Source of the DNA: Stomoxys calcitrans
Taxonomy: Eukaryota; Arthropoda; Insecta; Diptera; Muscidae
Reading direction: 5' to 3'
Assembly: GCF_963082655.1 (NCBI RefSeq)
Contig: NC_081554.1
Coordinates: 124,347,453 to 124,411,452, forward strand
Length of the DNA: 64,000 nucleotides
The first letter of the stretch is position 1; each line of letters opens with the position of its first letter. Of the stretch, positions 1 to 11,770 are shown in pieces. Under the pieces are notes generated by a model. The model did not search any database, had not been told where the DNA came from, and worked only from the letters and a program-made list of their open reading frames with translations. The position numbers were made by a program, and so were the translations under genes.

Positions 1-545
1 ATTCGCACCATAATTGAATTGAATGTTGCAGACCATAGTAGAATTCGTTGTGTAAAATTTCAGCCAATTCGAATTAGAATTGCGCAAGAAGTAAAAAAGA
101 GAGATTGGTTTATATGAGAGATGTATCAGGCTGTAGACCGATTCAAACCTATGTTAGTTGAGGGCTATGTTGAAGGTTGCACAAAATTTAATCCAAATCG
201 GATAATAATTCCGCCCTTTAGAGTCTCAAGCAGTCAAGATCCCAAATCAGTTAATATGGCAGTTATATCAGGTTATGGACCGATTATAACCATACATGGC
301 ACAGTTGTTGGAAGTCATAACGAAGCACGTCATGCAAAATTTTAACTAAATCAGACAAGAATTGCGCCCTATAGGGGCTCAAAAAGTCAAGATTCATAAT
401 GGGTTTATATGCCAGATATATCAGGTTACGGACCGATTTGAACCATACTAAGCATTTTTTTGGAAATCGTAACAGCATGCAAAATTTCAGCCAAATTGGA
501 CAAAAATTGCGGCTTGTAAGAGCTCAAGAACTCAAATCGGGAGAT
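1..545 (-). mobile_element. Helentron-like (mini-me/DINE-1-type) repeat copy, left part
   Basis: This is a non-coding interspersed repeat made of units of about 140-150 bp. Each unit contains a phrase like ATCGGTTTATATGG, a tract ending in GAACCATACTTGGCAC, and AAATTTCAGCCAAATCGG. The same unit recurs about twenty times in the window. Here it reads in the minus orientation, and its outer end lies beyond position 1. Near 545 it meets a copy in the opposite orientation. Open frames inside (for example 121-345 and 399-725) are by-products of the repeat. Confidence 0.75.
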
Positions 546-1515
546 CGGTTTATATTTGACTTCTTGAAAACCTGGAGACCGCAATTTTTGTCAGATTTGG
601 CCGTAATTTGCACGCAGGGTTCTGCCGTGACTTCCAATAACTGTGCCAAGAACGAACTAACAAAATCGGTCTATAACCTGAAGAGATCTATCCATATAAA
701 CCGATCTCCCATTTTGACTTCTTGAGCCCTTACAAGCTGCAATTTTGTCCGATTTGGCTGTAATGACTTCTAACAACTGTTTTTGTCCGATTTGGCTGAA
801 ATTGTGCATCTGGTGTTCCGTTATGACTTCCAACAACTGTGGCAAGTACGGTCTGAATCGATCTATAACCTGATATAGCTCCCATATAAACCGATCTCCC
901 GCTTTGACTCTTGAGTCCGTACAAGTCGCTGTTTTGTCCGATTTGGCTGATATTTTCCATGTAGTGTTTATTTATGAATTTAAACAACTATGCTAAGTAC
1001 AGACTAAATCGGTCTATAACCTGATATAGCTCCCATATAAACCGATCTCCCGATTTGGCTCTTGAGTCCGTACAAGCTGCAATTTTGTCCGATTTGGCTG
1101 AAATTTTGCATATAGTGCTAAGTTATGAATTTAAACAACTATGCTAAGTACGGACTAAATCGGTCTATAACGTGATATAGCTCCCATATAAACCGATCTC
1201 CCGATTTGATTTACTGTCCGATTTGACTGGAATTTTGCATTCGGTGTTCTGTTACGACTTTTAACAAATGTGCCAAAATCTGGTCTAAATCAGTCTATAG
1301 CCTGATAAAGTTCCCATGTAAACCGGTCTCTCGATCTTCGTTGTTCGGTTTCTAGAATGTTTAATTTTTGCTGGTTTTGACAGAAGTTTTGTATGTAGAA
1401 TAAATTTATGCCCTTTAACTAAATTTATTTTATATAATTTTTCAGTAGAATCCATGGTGGTGGGTTCCCAAGATTCGGCCGTCCGAACTTAGCTCACTTT
1501 TACTTGTTTCTTCTA
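546..1515 (+). mobile_element. Helentron-like repeat copy with 3' terminus
   Basis: The same unit occurs in plus orientation, with CCCATATAAACCGATCTC repeated near 883, 1033, 1183 and 1311. The copy ends in the family 3' terminus at about 1475-1515: a degraded form of the hairpin TTCGGCCGGGCCGAA, followed by AACTTAGC and CTTTTACTTGTTT. Together with 1-545 it forms an inverted arrangement. Confidence 0.75.
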
Positions 1516-1550
1516 ACATATTCTTCATAATTAAGCAGTAGTCATTTTAA

Positions 1551-1690
1551 GCAAGCAAGAAACTTTTCAGCAGTTGGCCTGCTGCTCTGAAATTGCAGAA
1601 CTACTGCTGTTATAGCAGAACTACTGCTACAATAGCAGAAAAATTAACTACTTACATTCAGCAGACAGTGTTTGCTATTTTCAGCAAACT
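1551..1690 (+). repeat. AGCAG-rich interspersed repeat, copy 1
   Basis: The segment is rich in TAGCAGAACTACTGCT and ends with CAGCAGACAGTGTTTGCT and then GAGTGTATAT. A matching segment with the same order of blocks lies at 61262-61385, so this is a dispersed repeat family and not simple local sequence. I see no coding potential. The family is not identified. Confidence 0.6.
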
Positions 1691-1904
1691 TGTTTTCTGT
1701 GAGTGTATATTCATATACTCTAAATACAACGGCAATGATATTCTTCTTATACCCACCACAATAGAATAGGGAAGTACTCTGTTTGGAAGCACACAACAAA
1801 ACAAAAGTCCAAACGAAAAATAAAGCGATAGGAACGATATTGAAGCCAAATAAAAGGTGATTGAGAATAGAATACGAATATATAATAAATTGAAACAAAT
1901 TTTC

Positions 1905-2100
1905 AGGGGTTCGACGCTACCCTAGAAATCCGCCTCGGCAAAAACCCCCCAAACGGAAAAGTAGTCCAATCGGATTAATATGGAACTAAATCGCCAAAAA
2001 GCATATATAGGTCGTCTTAGACATTATGGGACTCAAATGAAAGTTCTTCGGAAATACTATAGAAAAAAATCTGAAAATAATATTAGGGACAAAATGTCTG
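1905..2100 (+). repeat. Fragment of Helitron-type internal repeat unit
   Basis: It carries ATGGGACTCAAATGAAAG followed by a short tract and CCAATCGGATTAATATGG, which are the hallmarks of the 11.8-15.4 kb Helitron arrays. No termini are visible, so it is a fragment. Confidence 0.5.
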
Positions 2101-2119
2101 ATCTCCAGATTAGCATTTA

Positions 2120-2280
2120 CAGCCCTTGAAAGCTTTAATTTTTGCCTTATTTCGCAGAAATTTGCTTCGTAAACCAAAAATATGGCCTTTAACTAAGTTC
2201 ATTTGAGAACATTTTCAGTAGAATCCATGGTAGTGAGTTTCCAAGATTCGGCCCTTCCGAACTTACAAAGTTTTTACTTT
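2120..2280 (+). repeat. Helentron-like 3'-end fragment
   Basis: It resembles 1370-1513: TTTAACTAAG, then TTTTCAGTAGAATCCATGG, then GATTCGGCCC, and a CTTACAAAGTTTTTAC tail. It is a truncated 3' end. The stretch 2281-2890 after it has no recognisable gene or repeat. Confidence 0.55.
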
Positions 2281-2894
2281 CTTCAAATAATTCGAATTAA
2301 ATTGAATTATTGCGATATTTTCTGCGGACCAGTTTATTCCTTGTTACAAATAATAACATTGAATGGGTTGACGGTTGTGGATCGTTTGTAGTGTAACAAC
2401 AATAAGTTGGCTAAACAAAAGTTTAAGCAACTCAACTCCGCGAAATCACAAGTGACAAGTTTATGATCAAGGCAATTTAAATTGTCATCATAGAAAACGA
2501 TATTCAGGGTCGATATCAAGAGTCGAAAAAACGTCAAGCCAAAAGAAATCGATTGCTTGAACGACCTCCATGGGCATAGGGATACCATATGAAATTTATA
2601 TTTATTTTAGATCAATTTGCGATTTCAACGGGATATTGACAACCAATTTAATTGCCACTATTTCGAATGTAGAAATGTCAGAAAAATTGAAAAACATGAC
2701 TAACTGTGCTGTTGCTTGTAGAACTGGCTATATGAGTGTATAGTCGGTTTCGCTAGTGTAACTCATTTTTAAAGTAGCTTTCGCTAAATGGCTTACGTTT
2801 TCGAATTTGAAAGGTGACCCCTAAATCACAAACCCAGAGGAATAATATAAAACCCTGCTGCAAACATCTTCACACCAAAATATCCAAACTTGCG

Positions 2895-3095
2895 GTAGCA
2901 TTTTGTTCGTAATCGTCTGTGTACAATGTATGTTAAGTAAACCAATAGTATAGTATTAACAATGTGAATAAACCACATGCTTAAGAATAGGTGGATAAAT
3001 TGTGGTTCGAAAGACATAAATGTAAGGGATAAAGTGGCACAGGACACTCCACAGGCGGCATTTTATGGTGTTCATCCATAGGAGTTTATTACACA
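2895..3095 (+). mobile_element. LINE A reverse-transcriptase fragment
   Basis: The reverse complement of this stretch matches the plus strand at about 25090-25220, where LINE A lies in minus orientation. Shared landmarks are an AATTTATCCACCT-like block and the CCTATGGATGAACACC / GGTCACCCATAGG region around the PQGG motif. So this is a sense-strand scrap of the same reverse transcriptase, broken by stops and a small insertion near 3000-3030. Confidence 0.55.
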
Positions 3096-3099
3096 GAAA

Positions 3100-4265
3100 A
3101 AAATCACAAAAAATTTACCAATTGGAAATTTAAATGTTTTCAATTAAAAAATTAATTGAATAAATCATTTTTTAATTGAATTCGGGTATTTTTCAATTAC
3201 GATCGTGATTGAATTTTTTGAAATTTTCTGTTAAAAAATTAATTGATTCAATCATTATTTATTGTTTATTGAATATTAACTTTTTTTCAATTACGATCGT
3301 GATTGAAATGTTTGAAGTTTTCAACTAAAAAAATTAATTGATTCAATATTTTTTAATTGAATCTGCAGTTTCTTTCAATAAAATTTCTTTTGTAATTTTT
3401 GAATTTTCAATTAAAAAAATTTATTGATTTAATCATTTTTTTTAACTAAATTGTATATATAAAAAATTTTATGTATAAAATGTGATTGAAAATTGTATCT
3501 TTTTCAATTAAACAATGACGGCCTAAACCAATAACCAATTTTTTTTGTTGTACTCGATTCGTTCGCCAATTCGTTGAAAACATCTGATTTTATAAAGGCA
3601 AAACAGCCGCATTCTTAGGATTGGTCTAGCCGCTCAAAATGTTGACAAATACTTTCCATATACAGAAGATAAAACTTTCCCACAAACAGTCTTTCGATTA
3701 TCTTTTTAAATTTCTAAACGCAACTCTATTGGGTTTTTTTCCCCAATACATGTAATTGATAAAGTTACTGTTATAAAGAAAAATAAATTACATTAGTCTT
3801 ATGTCGGTAGCTAACCCCAAACCCGCCCCACTACTATTTTTTTCATAATTCGGGAAGCAATATTTTTCATTGCATTTATGGAAAAATACCCGGAGGTGTT
3901 TAGTTTCTAAGGAGTTTTACATATATGAACCATCTTGCATCGAAATCGAGGGTGCGCCCTATACAGCGAGCTTTTCGCAAATATTTTAATATAACATTTT
4001 CATAATAAATTTTTAATTGATTCAATTAAAAAATTAATTGGATATTTCGGAAATGCCATAATTTTTTATGGTTTTTTTAATTGGATCAATTAAAAATGAA
4101 TTGAAAATTTCAATAATTTTTTTAATTGAATATGCAATTTTTTAAATTGAAATTTTTTTGCAATCGCCTTTTTCAAAAACTATGATTGATAATATCATTT
4201 TCGTGATTGAAGCAGTTTCAACTAAAGAATTAATTGGACCATGATTGAAAGAGCTTCTTTATTCT
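3100..4265. repeat. AT-rich block with ACGATCGT palindromes
   Basis: There are two AT-rich parts, about 3100-3510 and 4010-4265. They are built from variants of TTTTTAATTGA and AATTAATTGATTCAAT. The near-palindrome CAATTACGATCGTGATTG occurs at 3194-3211 and again at 3288-3305. Between them lies 3515-4010, which has ordinary composition and no recognised gene. ACACAG occurs close to both outer edges (3090 and 4273). It could be a foldback-type element interrupted by other DNA, but I cannot define clean terminal repeats. Confidence 0.45.
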
Positions 4266-4669
4266 GTCTTTTACACAGAAGACCAAACGGCGAAAAAAAT
4301 TGGAAATAAGTCCACAACTTTTTATATGTACATCTGAGAGATAAAAATGTTCTCGAAATTTGTAGAGGGGGTCGTAGGATTTCAGGAAAAGAGGCGTTGT
4401 TGGTCTATATCTTTAATATTGGGTGAGGCACAGGGCTTCAAAATTGACCACTTCCCACTTTTTCAACCTTCAAGGGTCTATAACTTTTGATCTACTGAAC
4501 CGATTTGCATGATTTAAGACTCTGAAGAAAGAGCTCGAGAAAGAATGCAATGTTTTAGTTTTAACTCCGTAAATTTTTAAGCCATATATATTAATGAAAT
4601 TTATTTATTTTAATTTATTTATTTACATGAATATTTTTTTTGTCAAAATTTTCCACAATTTCCTTCAAG

Positions 4670-5165
4670 TTATCGGTCCAGATTTGGATATAGTTGCCGT
4701 ATAAACCGATCTCTCGATTTAAGGTCATGGGCCCATAAAAGGCTCACTTATTGTCCGATTTCACTGAAATTTGGCACAGTGAGTCGTGGTAAGCCCTTCC
4801 AGATTTGGATATATTTGCCATAAAGACCGATCTCTCGATTTAAATCTTGGCCGCATAATGATAATAATAATAATTTGACACAGTGTCGAAAATATGATTC
4901 AGATCGGTCAATATTTGGATATAGCTGCCAAAAAGACCAATATTTTGTTCAACAAAATTAAACAGTGACTTGTATATGTTAGACCACTCCATGTCCGTGA
5001 CGTATTTGGTCGCAATCGGACCTTATATCGATAAAGCTGCTATAGGTGCATGAAGAATTCATTTATGACGGACTATGACGAAAGGTGGTTAACATAAATA
5101 TATACCCTAGGTGGTGGGTATCCAAAGTTCGGCCCGGCCAAACTTAATGCCTTTTTACTTGTTTT
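4670..5165 (+). mobile_element. Helentron-like repeat copy, 5'-truncated
   Basis: Units containing ATAAACCGATCTCTCGATTT occur near 4710 and 4828. The end has GGTGGTGGGTATCC, then TTCGGCCCGGCC (half of the terminal hairpin), then CTTTTTACTTGTTTTT. The preceding 4290-4660 stretch contains GAACCGATTTGCATGATTT and may be a related decayed copy, but I cannot place it. Confidence 0.7.
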
Positions 5166-5169
5166 TTTT

Positions 5170-6770
5170 TTTCAATTTTAAAGTAGTGTTATTTTCACGC
5201 ATAACAAACCATACCAAATACTACGCCCTATTTTATTGAAATTTTATTGACAAATCAGAACTTAGAATAAAAGTCGGTTCACAAAGGTCTTCGTAAATTA
5301 CAAAACATAAGATCAGCATCAAAAAAAATAATTTGTAAGTCTAATATCTCCTCAACAATAAGAGTTATTTGGCGCAAAAATGCATGTACTTTTTAGGACA
5401 TAAAAAGCATTTTGCAACTTTGTAAATCGGACAACAAATGAACATTTCGCAGCGCAAACAAAAATTGATAGGGAATGACTTAATCAAAGGGTCCACTAAT
5501 AGGGCCCAGGCTTTCGACCGACCTACAATTTTTCGTATCGTCTAACAAACAAGTCCACTCTATACATTTCAAATTTCACTATTTTTTGCATGTAATTAAG
5601 GACCACTTGGGATCAAAAAAATACAAAAATATATTATCACAGTGGGAGTTTAAGCTTTGCGTTTTGAGAACTTGAAGTGTTTTTTTTTTTGTAAAAAAAT
5701 TCCAATTTTGTACTCCTTAAAGTTATTACCATAGTCAACACAATTTAAAACAATTGCATTTAAAATGCATTTACATTAAATCCTCTTTACAGCACAATGA
5801 GCCAAATTCAAAATATTAGGTCAAATTTTCTTTATAGTGACGAAACAATGAAACTACCTTTTTTGAAGAAAAATTGCCAGAAATTTACTTTTTTAAAATT
5901 ACTTGATTTGTAACTCGCATAACGTTTGACTGAAGGATTGGACCTTAGCATATTTCGCGACAAAAATGTAGAAATTTTATCAGCTTTTCAAATCAGTAAA
6001 ACAAACAATTAAAATCGGTTGAGAAATGCCTTCGCAAGTAACTACAAAAAATAAGGGACAAGTCTCTGCGAAAATTAATATGTTAGTCGAATTTCTTGAA
6101 TACGATAAAATAAAACCCGAATATCAAGGTATGTTTTTTTAAGAGTTTTTGGAGCATTTTCCAGCAATTAAAAAAATCGGACCATAAATACGCTTTTGGC
6201 AGCCCGAACAAAATTATGTAGGGTCGAGGTGACCAACTTTAAAGGCCCTGAATTGTTGCACATCAACTGGATAACACCTTCTAAAATTTCGTGATGATAT
6301 CATTATCAGTTCAAAAACGGCAGACTTATTTCAACTAATTTTTTGAGCACTGTTCACAAGAATGATGAAACTTGGTGTTCAGGGGACCTGTCCTGGATGG
6401 GGTGGAACTGCCGCTTTCACTACCGATATAGGTCTTGACAGCCCATTGCAATATCAGGACTTTCGCAACTCATTGGCTGCATAAAGGGGCGGAATTCTCA
6501 GAATTTATGGAGGTGACAAGTTATAGACGGCTGAGCAGTAATTGTGCCACTGCCCTTCAATTACGGTGAGAAGTCACAGTCTTATAATGAACGCATTGTT
6601 TTCTGTCTAGATTCTCTACAATCACATAGTCCAGTCGCCGTCCTTGACGACTATTATGGTTAAAAAACTTTCTTGTTTGGTACCGCACTTCCGTTAATTT
6701 TACCTTTGTTCTGAGTTTTTATATCCTACATCCCTACTATGGTAACACCCAGGAGGAAGAGAGATAAGCC
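5170..6770. other. Anonymous AT-rich stretch without gene
   Basis: No reading frame, transposase, RNA gene or repeat unit seen elsewhere in the window could be recognised here. The part at about 6360-6660 is less AT-rich than the rest but is broken by stops in every frame. It may be old transposon DNA or unique intergenic sequence. Confidence 0.4.
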
Positions 6771-6774
6771 CATT

Positions 6775-7635
6775 AATAAGTATATCGATAGACTCAGAAT
6801 CCCTTCCTATTTCGATTTATCTAAGTCCGTCTGTCCATGTTAATTTGTGTGCAAAGTACAGGTCGCAATTTTTATCCGATCGTCTTAAAATTTGGTACTG
6901 GCATGTTTCGCGGATTAGAGAAAAAGCGTATTGAAATTGGAAAAAATCGGTTCAGTTTAGATATTGCTCCCATATATATGTTCGTCCGATTTTGAAAAAT
7001 ACTGCAATAAAGATCCTATTTGTTAACCGATTCTCTCGATATTTGGCAGGAAAGATTTTCTTATGACTCTTAATAAAACTGGTGAATTTCATAGATATCG
7101 GTCCAGCTATATCCAAATCTGGACCGATCTGAGTGAATTGAAGAAGGATATCGAGGGGCCTAACACAACTCTCAGTCCCAAATTTCAGCGAAATCGGACA
7201 ATAAATGCGCTTTTTATGGCCCCAAATCCTAAAACCGAGAGATCGGTCTATATGGCTGCTATAACCAAATATGGACCGATCCGTGCCATAATGCAGAAGT
7301 ATGTCAAGGGACTTAACCTAACTCACTGTCCCAAATTTCGGCGACATCGGACAATAAATGCGCCTTTTATTGGTCTAAGACCCTTAATCGGCGGATCGGT
7401 CTATATGGGGGCTATATCAAGATATATATCAATATCTCTATTTTTGAAGACTGTAGCGTGATTTCAACAGACACGCAGACAGACGGACGGACATGTCTAG
7501 ATCGTCTTAGATTTTTACGTTGTTCCAGAATATATATACTTTATAGGGTCGGAAATGGATATTTCGATGTGTTGCAAACGGAATGAGAAAATGACAAAAT
7601 GAACTCCCATCCTTCGGTGGTGGGTATAAAAAACT
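6775..7635 (-). mobile_element. Helentron-like repeat copy with inverted left part
   Basis: About 7040-7635 is a minus-orientation copy. It ends in the family's 5' terminus, read backwards: ACAGACGGACGGACATG (the GTCY microsatellite), ATATATACTTTATAGGGTC, TTGCAAACGGAATG and GGTGGTGGGTATAAAA. The stretch 6775-7030 has the same landmarks in plus order (TAAGTCCGTCTGTCCATG), so the copy is a fused inverted pair. The 132-residue open frame at 7063-7461 is repeat-derived. Confidence 0.65.
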
Positions 7636-7639
7636 ACTT

Positions 7640-8570
7640 TCGAATAAAGTTGAACTTCATATAGCGCTACAGAGACATTTTTATACAATGGCCAGGTCTC
7701 CTGATGAGACTTTACCATGTTTTCCCAGAAGTTCCGTTACAACATATATCCACTTGCACTTACACATTTTTTTTCTTGCTTCCGTCCACGACTTTTCTTT
7801 GAAAAGGCGTGCATCGACTGAGCGTTGTAATACTGTGCGATACGGGAATGGTTTGCATGCATAAGTTTATAACTATTGTATTATCTGCGTGTGTGTGTGT
7901 TGGTGATGCCATTTCGACGGCAGCACATGTTCTAAATGGTTTATGACCCAGCGCATGATACTTAACTGCACAGCACAGGTAAATATAGGAAAATTTAAAG
8001 GCTCATTTTCCTTTTTAAATAAGAGTTGGTGTCAGTAATAACCCTTCATAGGTTTCTAAGGGCATTTTAACTAGGGTTTCTAACATCGATCTATTTATCC
8101 TTACAAAGTCAAATCACAAATCAAACGTTTTTATAATACGATATTCTAAGTTTTGATGTGATTATTACACGGCCGACAAAAAACTGTTAATAAAGCAACT
8201 TCATAATTGCATTTAGGCTAGGCTTGCTATTGCCAAAAAGTTAATGGATTTAATCCTCTCTGTTACAAAATCTGTCAACCTAAGTATATTTTAAACAAAC
8301 TTTTATTGAAAACTTGTATTTGAATTAAATTTATGCAATAATACTCACATTTGGGAAATTCGTCAACTATTTTGAACGAATTTTTATTTAAATTGAAGAA
8401 TATAGGTTTGTAGCAAGCGTTGAACTCTACATAACAACATGTTTATATTGGGTAAATAAAGACGATGTTTGCTATAGGAATATTTAACTTATTGGGAAGA
8501 AACTAGGTTAAGTAAAATGACTTCCCAAACCCAACTTACTAACAAATTGCAATTTTTACTTGTTTTAATT
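7640..8570. other. Stretch with no recognised feature
   Basis: AT-rich DNA with a short (GT)n run near 7890. No frame with coding character, no transposon landmark and no RNA gene was recognised. Confidence 0.4.
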
Positions 8571-8574
8571 AGCA

Positions 8575-9590
8575 TATGACTTGGCTTGACCCAGGGGTCT
8601 CAATTTTAACCCAGAAAAGACTAAAATATGCCTTTTTACGAGCAAGACGAAACTCCGGAATTGCCATCTGGAAGATCATTTTACACGGATGGATCAAAGC
8701 TAGAGGAAAGAGTGAGCCTGGGGGTCTACATTGAGAACCCTGGGGGTCTACATCCGCCCCTGCAGGCGGAGATCCGGGTGATCACGCAATGCGTGATCGC
8801 AATGCGTAGTGTGGTGCTAACGCGAAGACGTTGAGTGTGAACATACCGACAGTAAAACTGCCATAAGGGCAATAACAATCAGGATGGTAAAGTCACGAAT
8901 TGTCTTGCAGTATAAGAAGGAGATTAACGCCTTCTCTGGAGATGGCAAAATCCGCATAGTTTGGGTGCCAGGCCATAACGGAGTAAGGGGGAATGAAAGG
9001 CGGTGAAGGCTATAGGACTGCCGTCAATAAACTTGGTTAACCCGAAGCCTTTCGGGTCGACGCAGTCCAAGTTAAGGGAGTGGGCGACGAATGCACATGC
9101 AACATTGTGGAACAGCGAAACGGTCGGTAGGACGGCGAAAATCCTATGGAGTGATGTGGATAGTGAGAGGACGAGGCTATTACTGAGAGGAAGTAAGAAG
9201 GAGGTCAGTATAGCTTTTGGTATTATAACGGGACACAAAGGACCAAGAGTTAACTTATGCAAAATCGGTTCAGCGAGTGATATCATTGGGGGAAGATGAT
9301 GAGACGTTGGAGTATTTCCTATGTCATTGCTCGGCTTTCGCGGCTAATAGACACCGGTATTTAGGTGGGGACACAATACCAGACATGAACCAACTTAGGA
9401 GAGTGGTATGGAAAACCATTAAGGTTTTTGTAAGTACCACGGAATTCCCAACATAAAATATTCCTCATCGAGGTTACTTTTTAGTTTTTAGAGCGCACAA
9501 CAAGCCGATTATTTGCTTAGGTATATGTCCATAGTAGCATGGGGCGGATTAATATACGCACCCTCTTTTCAACCTAACCTTATCAAAATT
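8575..9590 (+). mobile_element. LINE A remnant: RT tail fused to RNase H and 3' end
   Basis: This is a non-LTR retrotransposon fragment with an RNase H domain, as in the I/R1/LOA-like groups. It opens with the reverse-transcriptase tail (frame reading like NPEKTKICLF), then jumps at about 8645 straight to the RNase H start, PSGRSFYTDGSK, which carries the first catalytic Asp. A second deletion removes the sheet before QAEIRVIT, and the frame stops at 8834. The downstream region (9003-9299) still reads like the element's C-terminal domain, for example NPKPFGSTQSKLREWATNAH. The 3' end is GGCATGGGGCGGATTAATAT followed by CAACCTAACCTTA. It is inactive, with frameshifts and deletions. Confidence 0.8.
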
Positions 9591-9716
9591 TAACATAATT
9601 ATATTAAACTTGCTAACTTATTTGCAATAAGTTTTTTACTTTATTTTATGCGCACCATATTTCTGAGTGTGTTTTAGACCCAAAATACACTACCTATATA
9701 CCCAAAATCTAATGTA

Positions 9717-9951
9717 TTGGGTTGCCCAAAAAGTAATTGCGGATTTTTCATATAGTCGGCGTTGACAAATTTTTTCACAGCTTGTGACTCTGTAATTGCA
9801 TTCTTTCTTCTGTCAGTTATCAGCTGTTACTTTTAGCTTGCTTTAGAAAAAAAGTGTAAAAAAAGTATATTTGATTAAAGTTCATTCTAAGTATTATTAA
9901 AAATGCATTTACTTCTTTTAAAAAATCCGCAATTACTTTTTTGGCAACCAA
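9717..9951 (+). mobile_element. mariner-type MITE, full copy (235 bp)
   Basis: A short non-coding element has terminal inverted repeats: TTGGGTTGCCCAAAAAGTAA on the left, and a right end that is its near complement, ending GGCAACCAA. It is flanked by TA at 9715-9716 and 9952-9953, as expected for Tc1/mariner insertion. It is the reverse complement of the copy at 57495-57736. No transposase is encoded, so it would have to be moved by a related autonomous mariner. Confidence 0.85.
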
Positions 9952-9953
9952 TA

Positions 9954-10334
9954 ATTTGGGCATAGCTACCATGAAGATCGATCGTTTAGAAATCTTGAAT
10001 TAATTTCACTCGTATTTTTGTCTCATTGTATTAGGTATTAGACCCTTGACATCCACTCAAAGTCCTAAATTGGACCATATTTCGACATATGTACCATTTA
10101 GACATATCTTCTGCTTGATCACACGAATGATGCATTTTTATCTGATTTTGCCAAAAAAGATAAGGCTGTATTGTACCCCTTTATATGTAAATATGATCAC
10201 AGTTGGAGAACACATAAGATGTATTATTTACCAGGGTTAAAATATGTCCAATATGGTGGGTTATTACCCAACTTCAGATTTTCTTCCAAAATGATCTAGC
10301 TGGCAGCCATGCTCGGTTATACCATTACATTAAA
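9954..10334. other. Stretch with no recognised feature
   Basis: Intergenic DNA between a MITE and a transposase relic. The 64-codon frame at 10046-10240 has no recognisable domain and no codon pattern that would mark it as a gene. Confidence 0.35.
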
Positions 10335-10335
10335 A

Positions 10336-10680
10336 ACATTAAACTTAAAGCGGACATATACAAAAATACGAGGGCTGCTTTATAAGTTTATGGCCAAGAC
10401 AACACTAAGTGTTCCAGATGCAGTCTGGCGTTTCCATGGAAAAGTTTTACATTTTCTTGTATAATCATGTTTACGTAATCATCATGCATAAATTTAAAAT
10501 GCCAGGTCGTCATGTGGCATACCGTGAGATAAAAGCATCGGAGCGGAAAAGGTGCTTCGACAATTGGTTTAAGTGCATGCAAAAGTGTATGGAGGATACT
10601 TAAAATAAACAATAAAAAACACTTTTTATGATAAAAACATGTAAAAGTTTTAAGAACCGAATGTTTTATTTACAGCTCTT
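10336..10680 (+). mobile_element. Possible mariner-like transposase relic
   Basis: The left edge ACGAGGGCTGCTTTATAAG looks like a mariner terminal repeat. The frame ending at 10602 reads KRCFDNWFKCMQKCMEDT and then stop, which resembles the C-terminal tail of mariner transposases (an NW..RMQKCI-type ending). The catalytic region is missing, and no matching right terminal repeat is clear. A short relic is the best reading, but the homology is weak. Confidence 0.35.
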
Positions 10681-10769
10681 TATATTGTTTACAAGCCACC
10701 AGGATGCACTTATAAGGTGAGGTCATACGAACAGCTGATCACAATTTTTTATATTTGTTTTGATTTAGC

Positions 10770-10975
10770 AATAAATCTAAATGTCAAATGCTTGATAACA
10801 CAGATGTGATTCTAAGGACTTAGAACGATGTTTTATTTGATCCGATATTCCACACATTAGCAACAAAACGTGTTATAATGATCAATATACAACTTTAAAC
10901 CCCATTTGAAGAAGATAAATTGTAAAACAACGTTTAATTCTAAGATCAATTTGACATTTGCATTTACGGCATTAG
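10770..10975. repeat. Imperfect inverted-repeat segment (possible MITE)
   Basis: The left arm has AAATGTCAAATG and then CTTAGAACGATGTTTTAT. The reverse complement of the right arm has AAATGTCAAATTGATCTTAG and then a TTGTTTTAC block. The arms are imperfect and no target duplication is evident. Confidence 0.35.
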
Positions 10976-11189
10976 CCAATCAAGGTATTTTCGTTGGGGG
11001 TAGATTTTTGTTGTTGTGCTAATGAAGCTACCTCTTAATTGTACCATGACAAGCTACCAAAAGCTTTTGCTTTTGAGTTAATTTAATAAGAAAGTTATTC
11101 TGTCAAGCGAAATAGTGTGATTGCGTTATATTTGGAGAAAAATCACAACCGGATATATTTGACTCAATATATCACCCCAAGTGAACAAA

Positions 11190-11690
11190 ATGTTTCTATG
11201 TCGCACCATAAATTGTTATAATGATATGATGTAGTGGCAACCAAATGGTTAGAGACCTGGAAATATCCCGTGAAAGGGTACAAAATATATTGAAAATTCA
11301 TCTTAAGGTAAAACTTTGCAAGTTCCAAAAGGGACTCGAACTTACACCAAAGCAAAAAAGAAATAAAATTCGAAAGCGCAAAGAACTTTCAGCGCTTGCA
11401 AAAATGTGGTGAATTTCCGAACATCGAGTTCTCTGGGCTGAACAATTTCCCAATTAATCAGTCGTACACTCCAAAAATAATCGTTTTTGCATAACCCAAC
11501 TCAGGTACGAGAATTTGAGTCTACGAAAGGGCACCCGAAGAAATGTTCCATCTCAAGTGATGGTATGAACAGCTTTAACCGTTGATGGCCGCTCTCCAAA
11601 TATTTTTATTTAGTCTGACGTCAAAGTGAATGTGAATTATATATAAATATTAGCTGGAAGGGGCCCGCTCCGTTGGACCTTCATTCACTT
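11190..11690 (+). mobile_element. Tc1/mariner transposase relic
   Basis: Frame-broken sequence follows the order of a Tc1/mariner transposase. A basic stretch reads LELTPKQKRNKIRKRKELS. Next comes a GEFPNIEFS-like block, where an active enzyme has the second catalytic Asp region. Then there is an SQVMV and LMAALQIF-like block (VMVWAAVTADGRSP in intact relatives), then SDVKVNVNY. Stops and frame changes occur at about 11408, 11500 and 11640. No terminal repeats were identified, and the stretch 11691-11770 is unassigned. Confidence 0.55.
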
Positions 11691-11770
11691 TCTTATTTTA
11701 TCTGAGCCATATACTGGCACGGTAAGGAAATAAGTCCTGTTTGGGGATGATAGTACGGACTTTCATATAT

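Noticed and set aside
7063..7461. 132-codon open frame
   Set aside because: It is made of Helentron-like units (the peptide repeats a YMAAI..YGPI pattern) and is not a gene.
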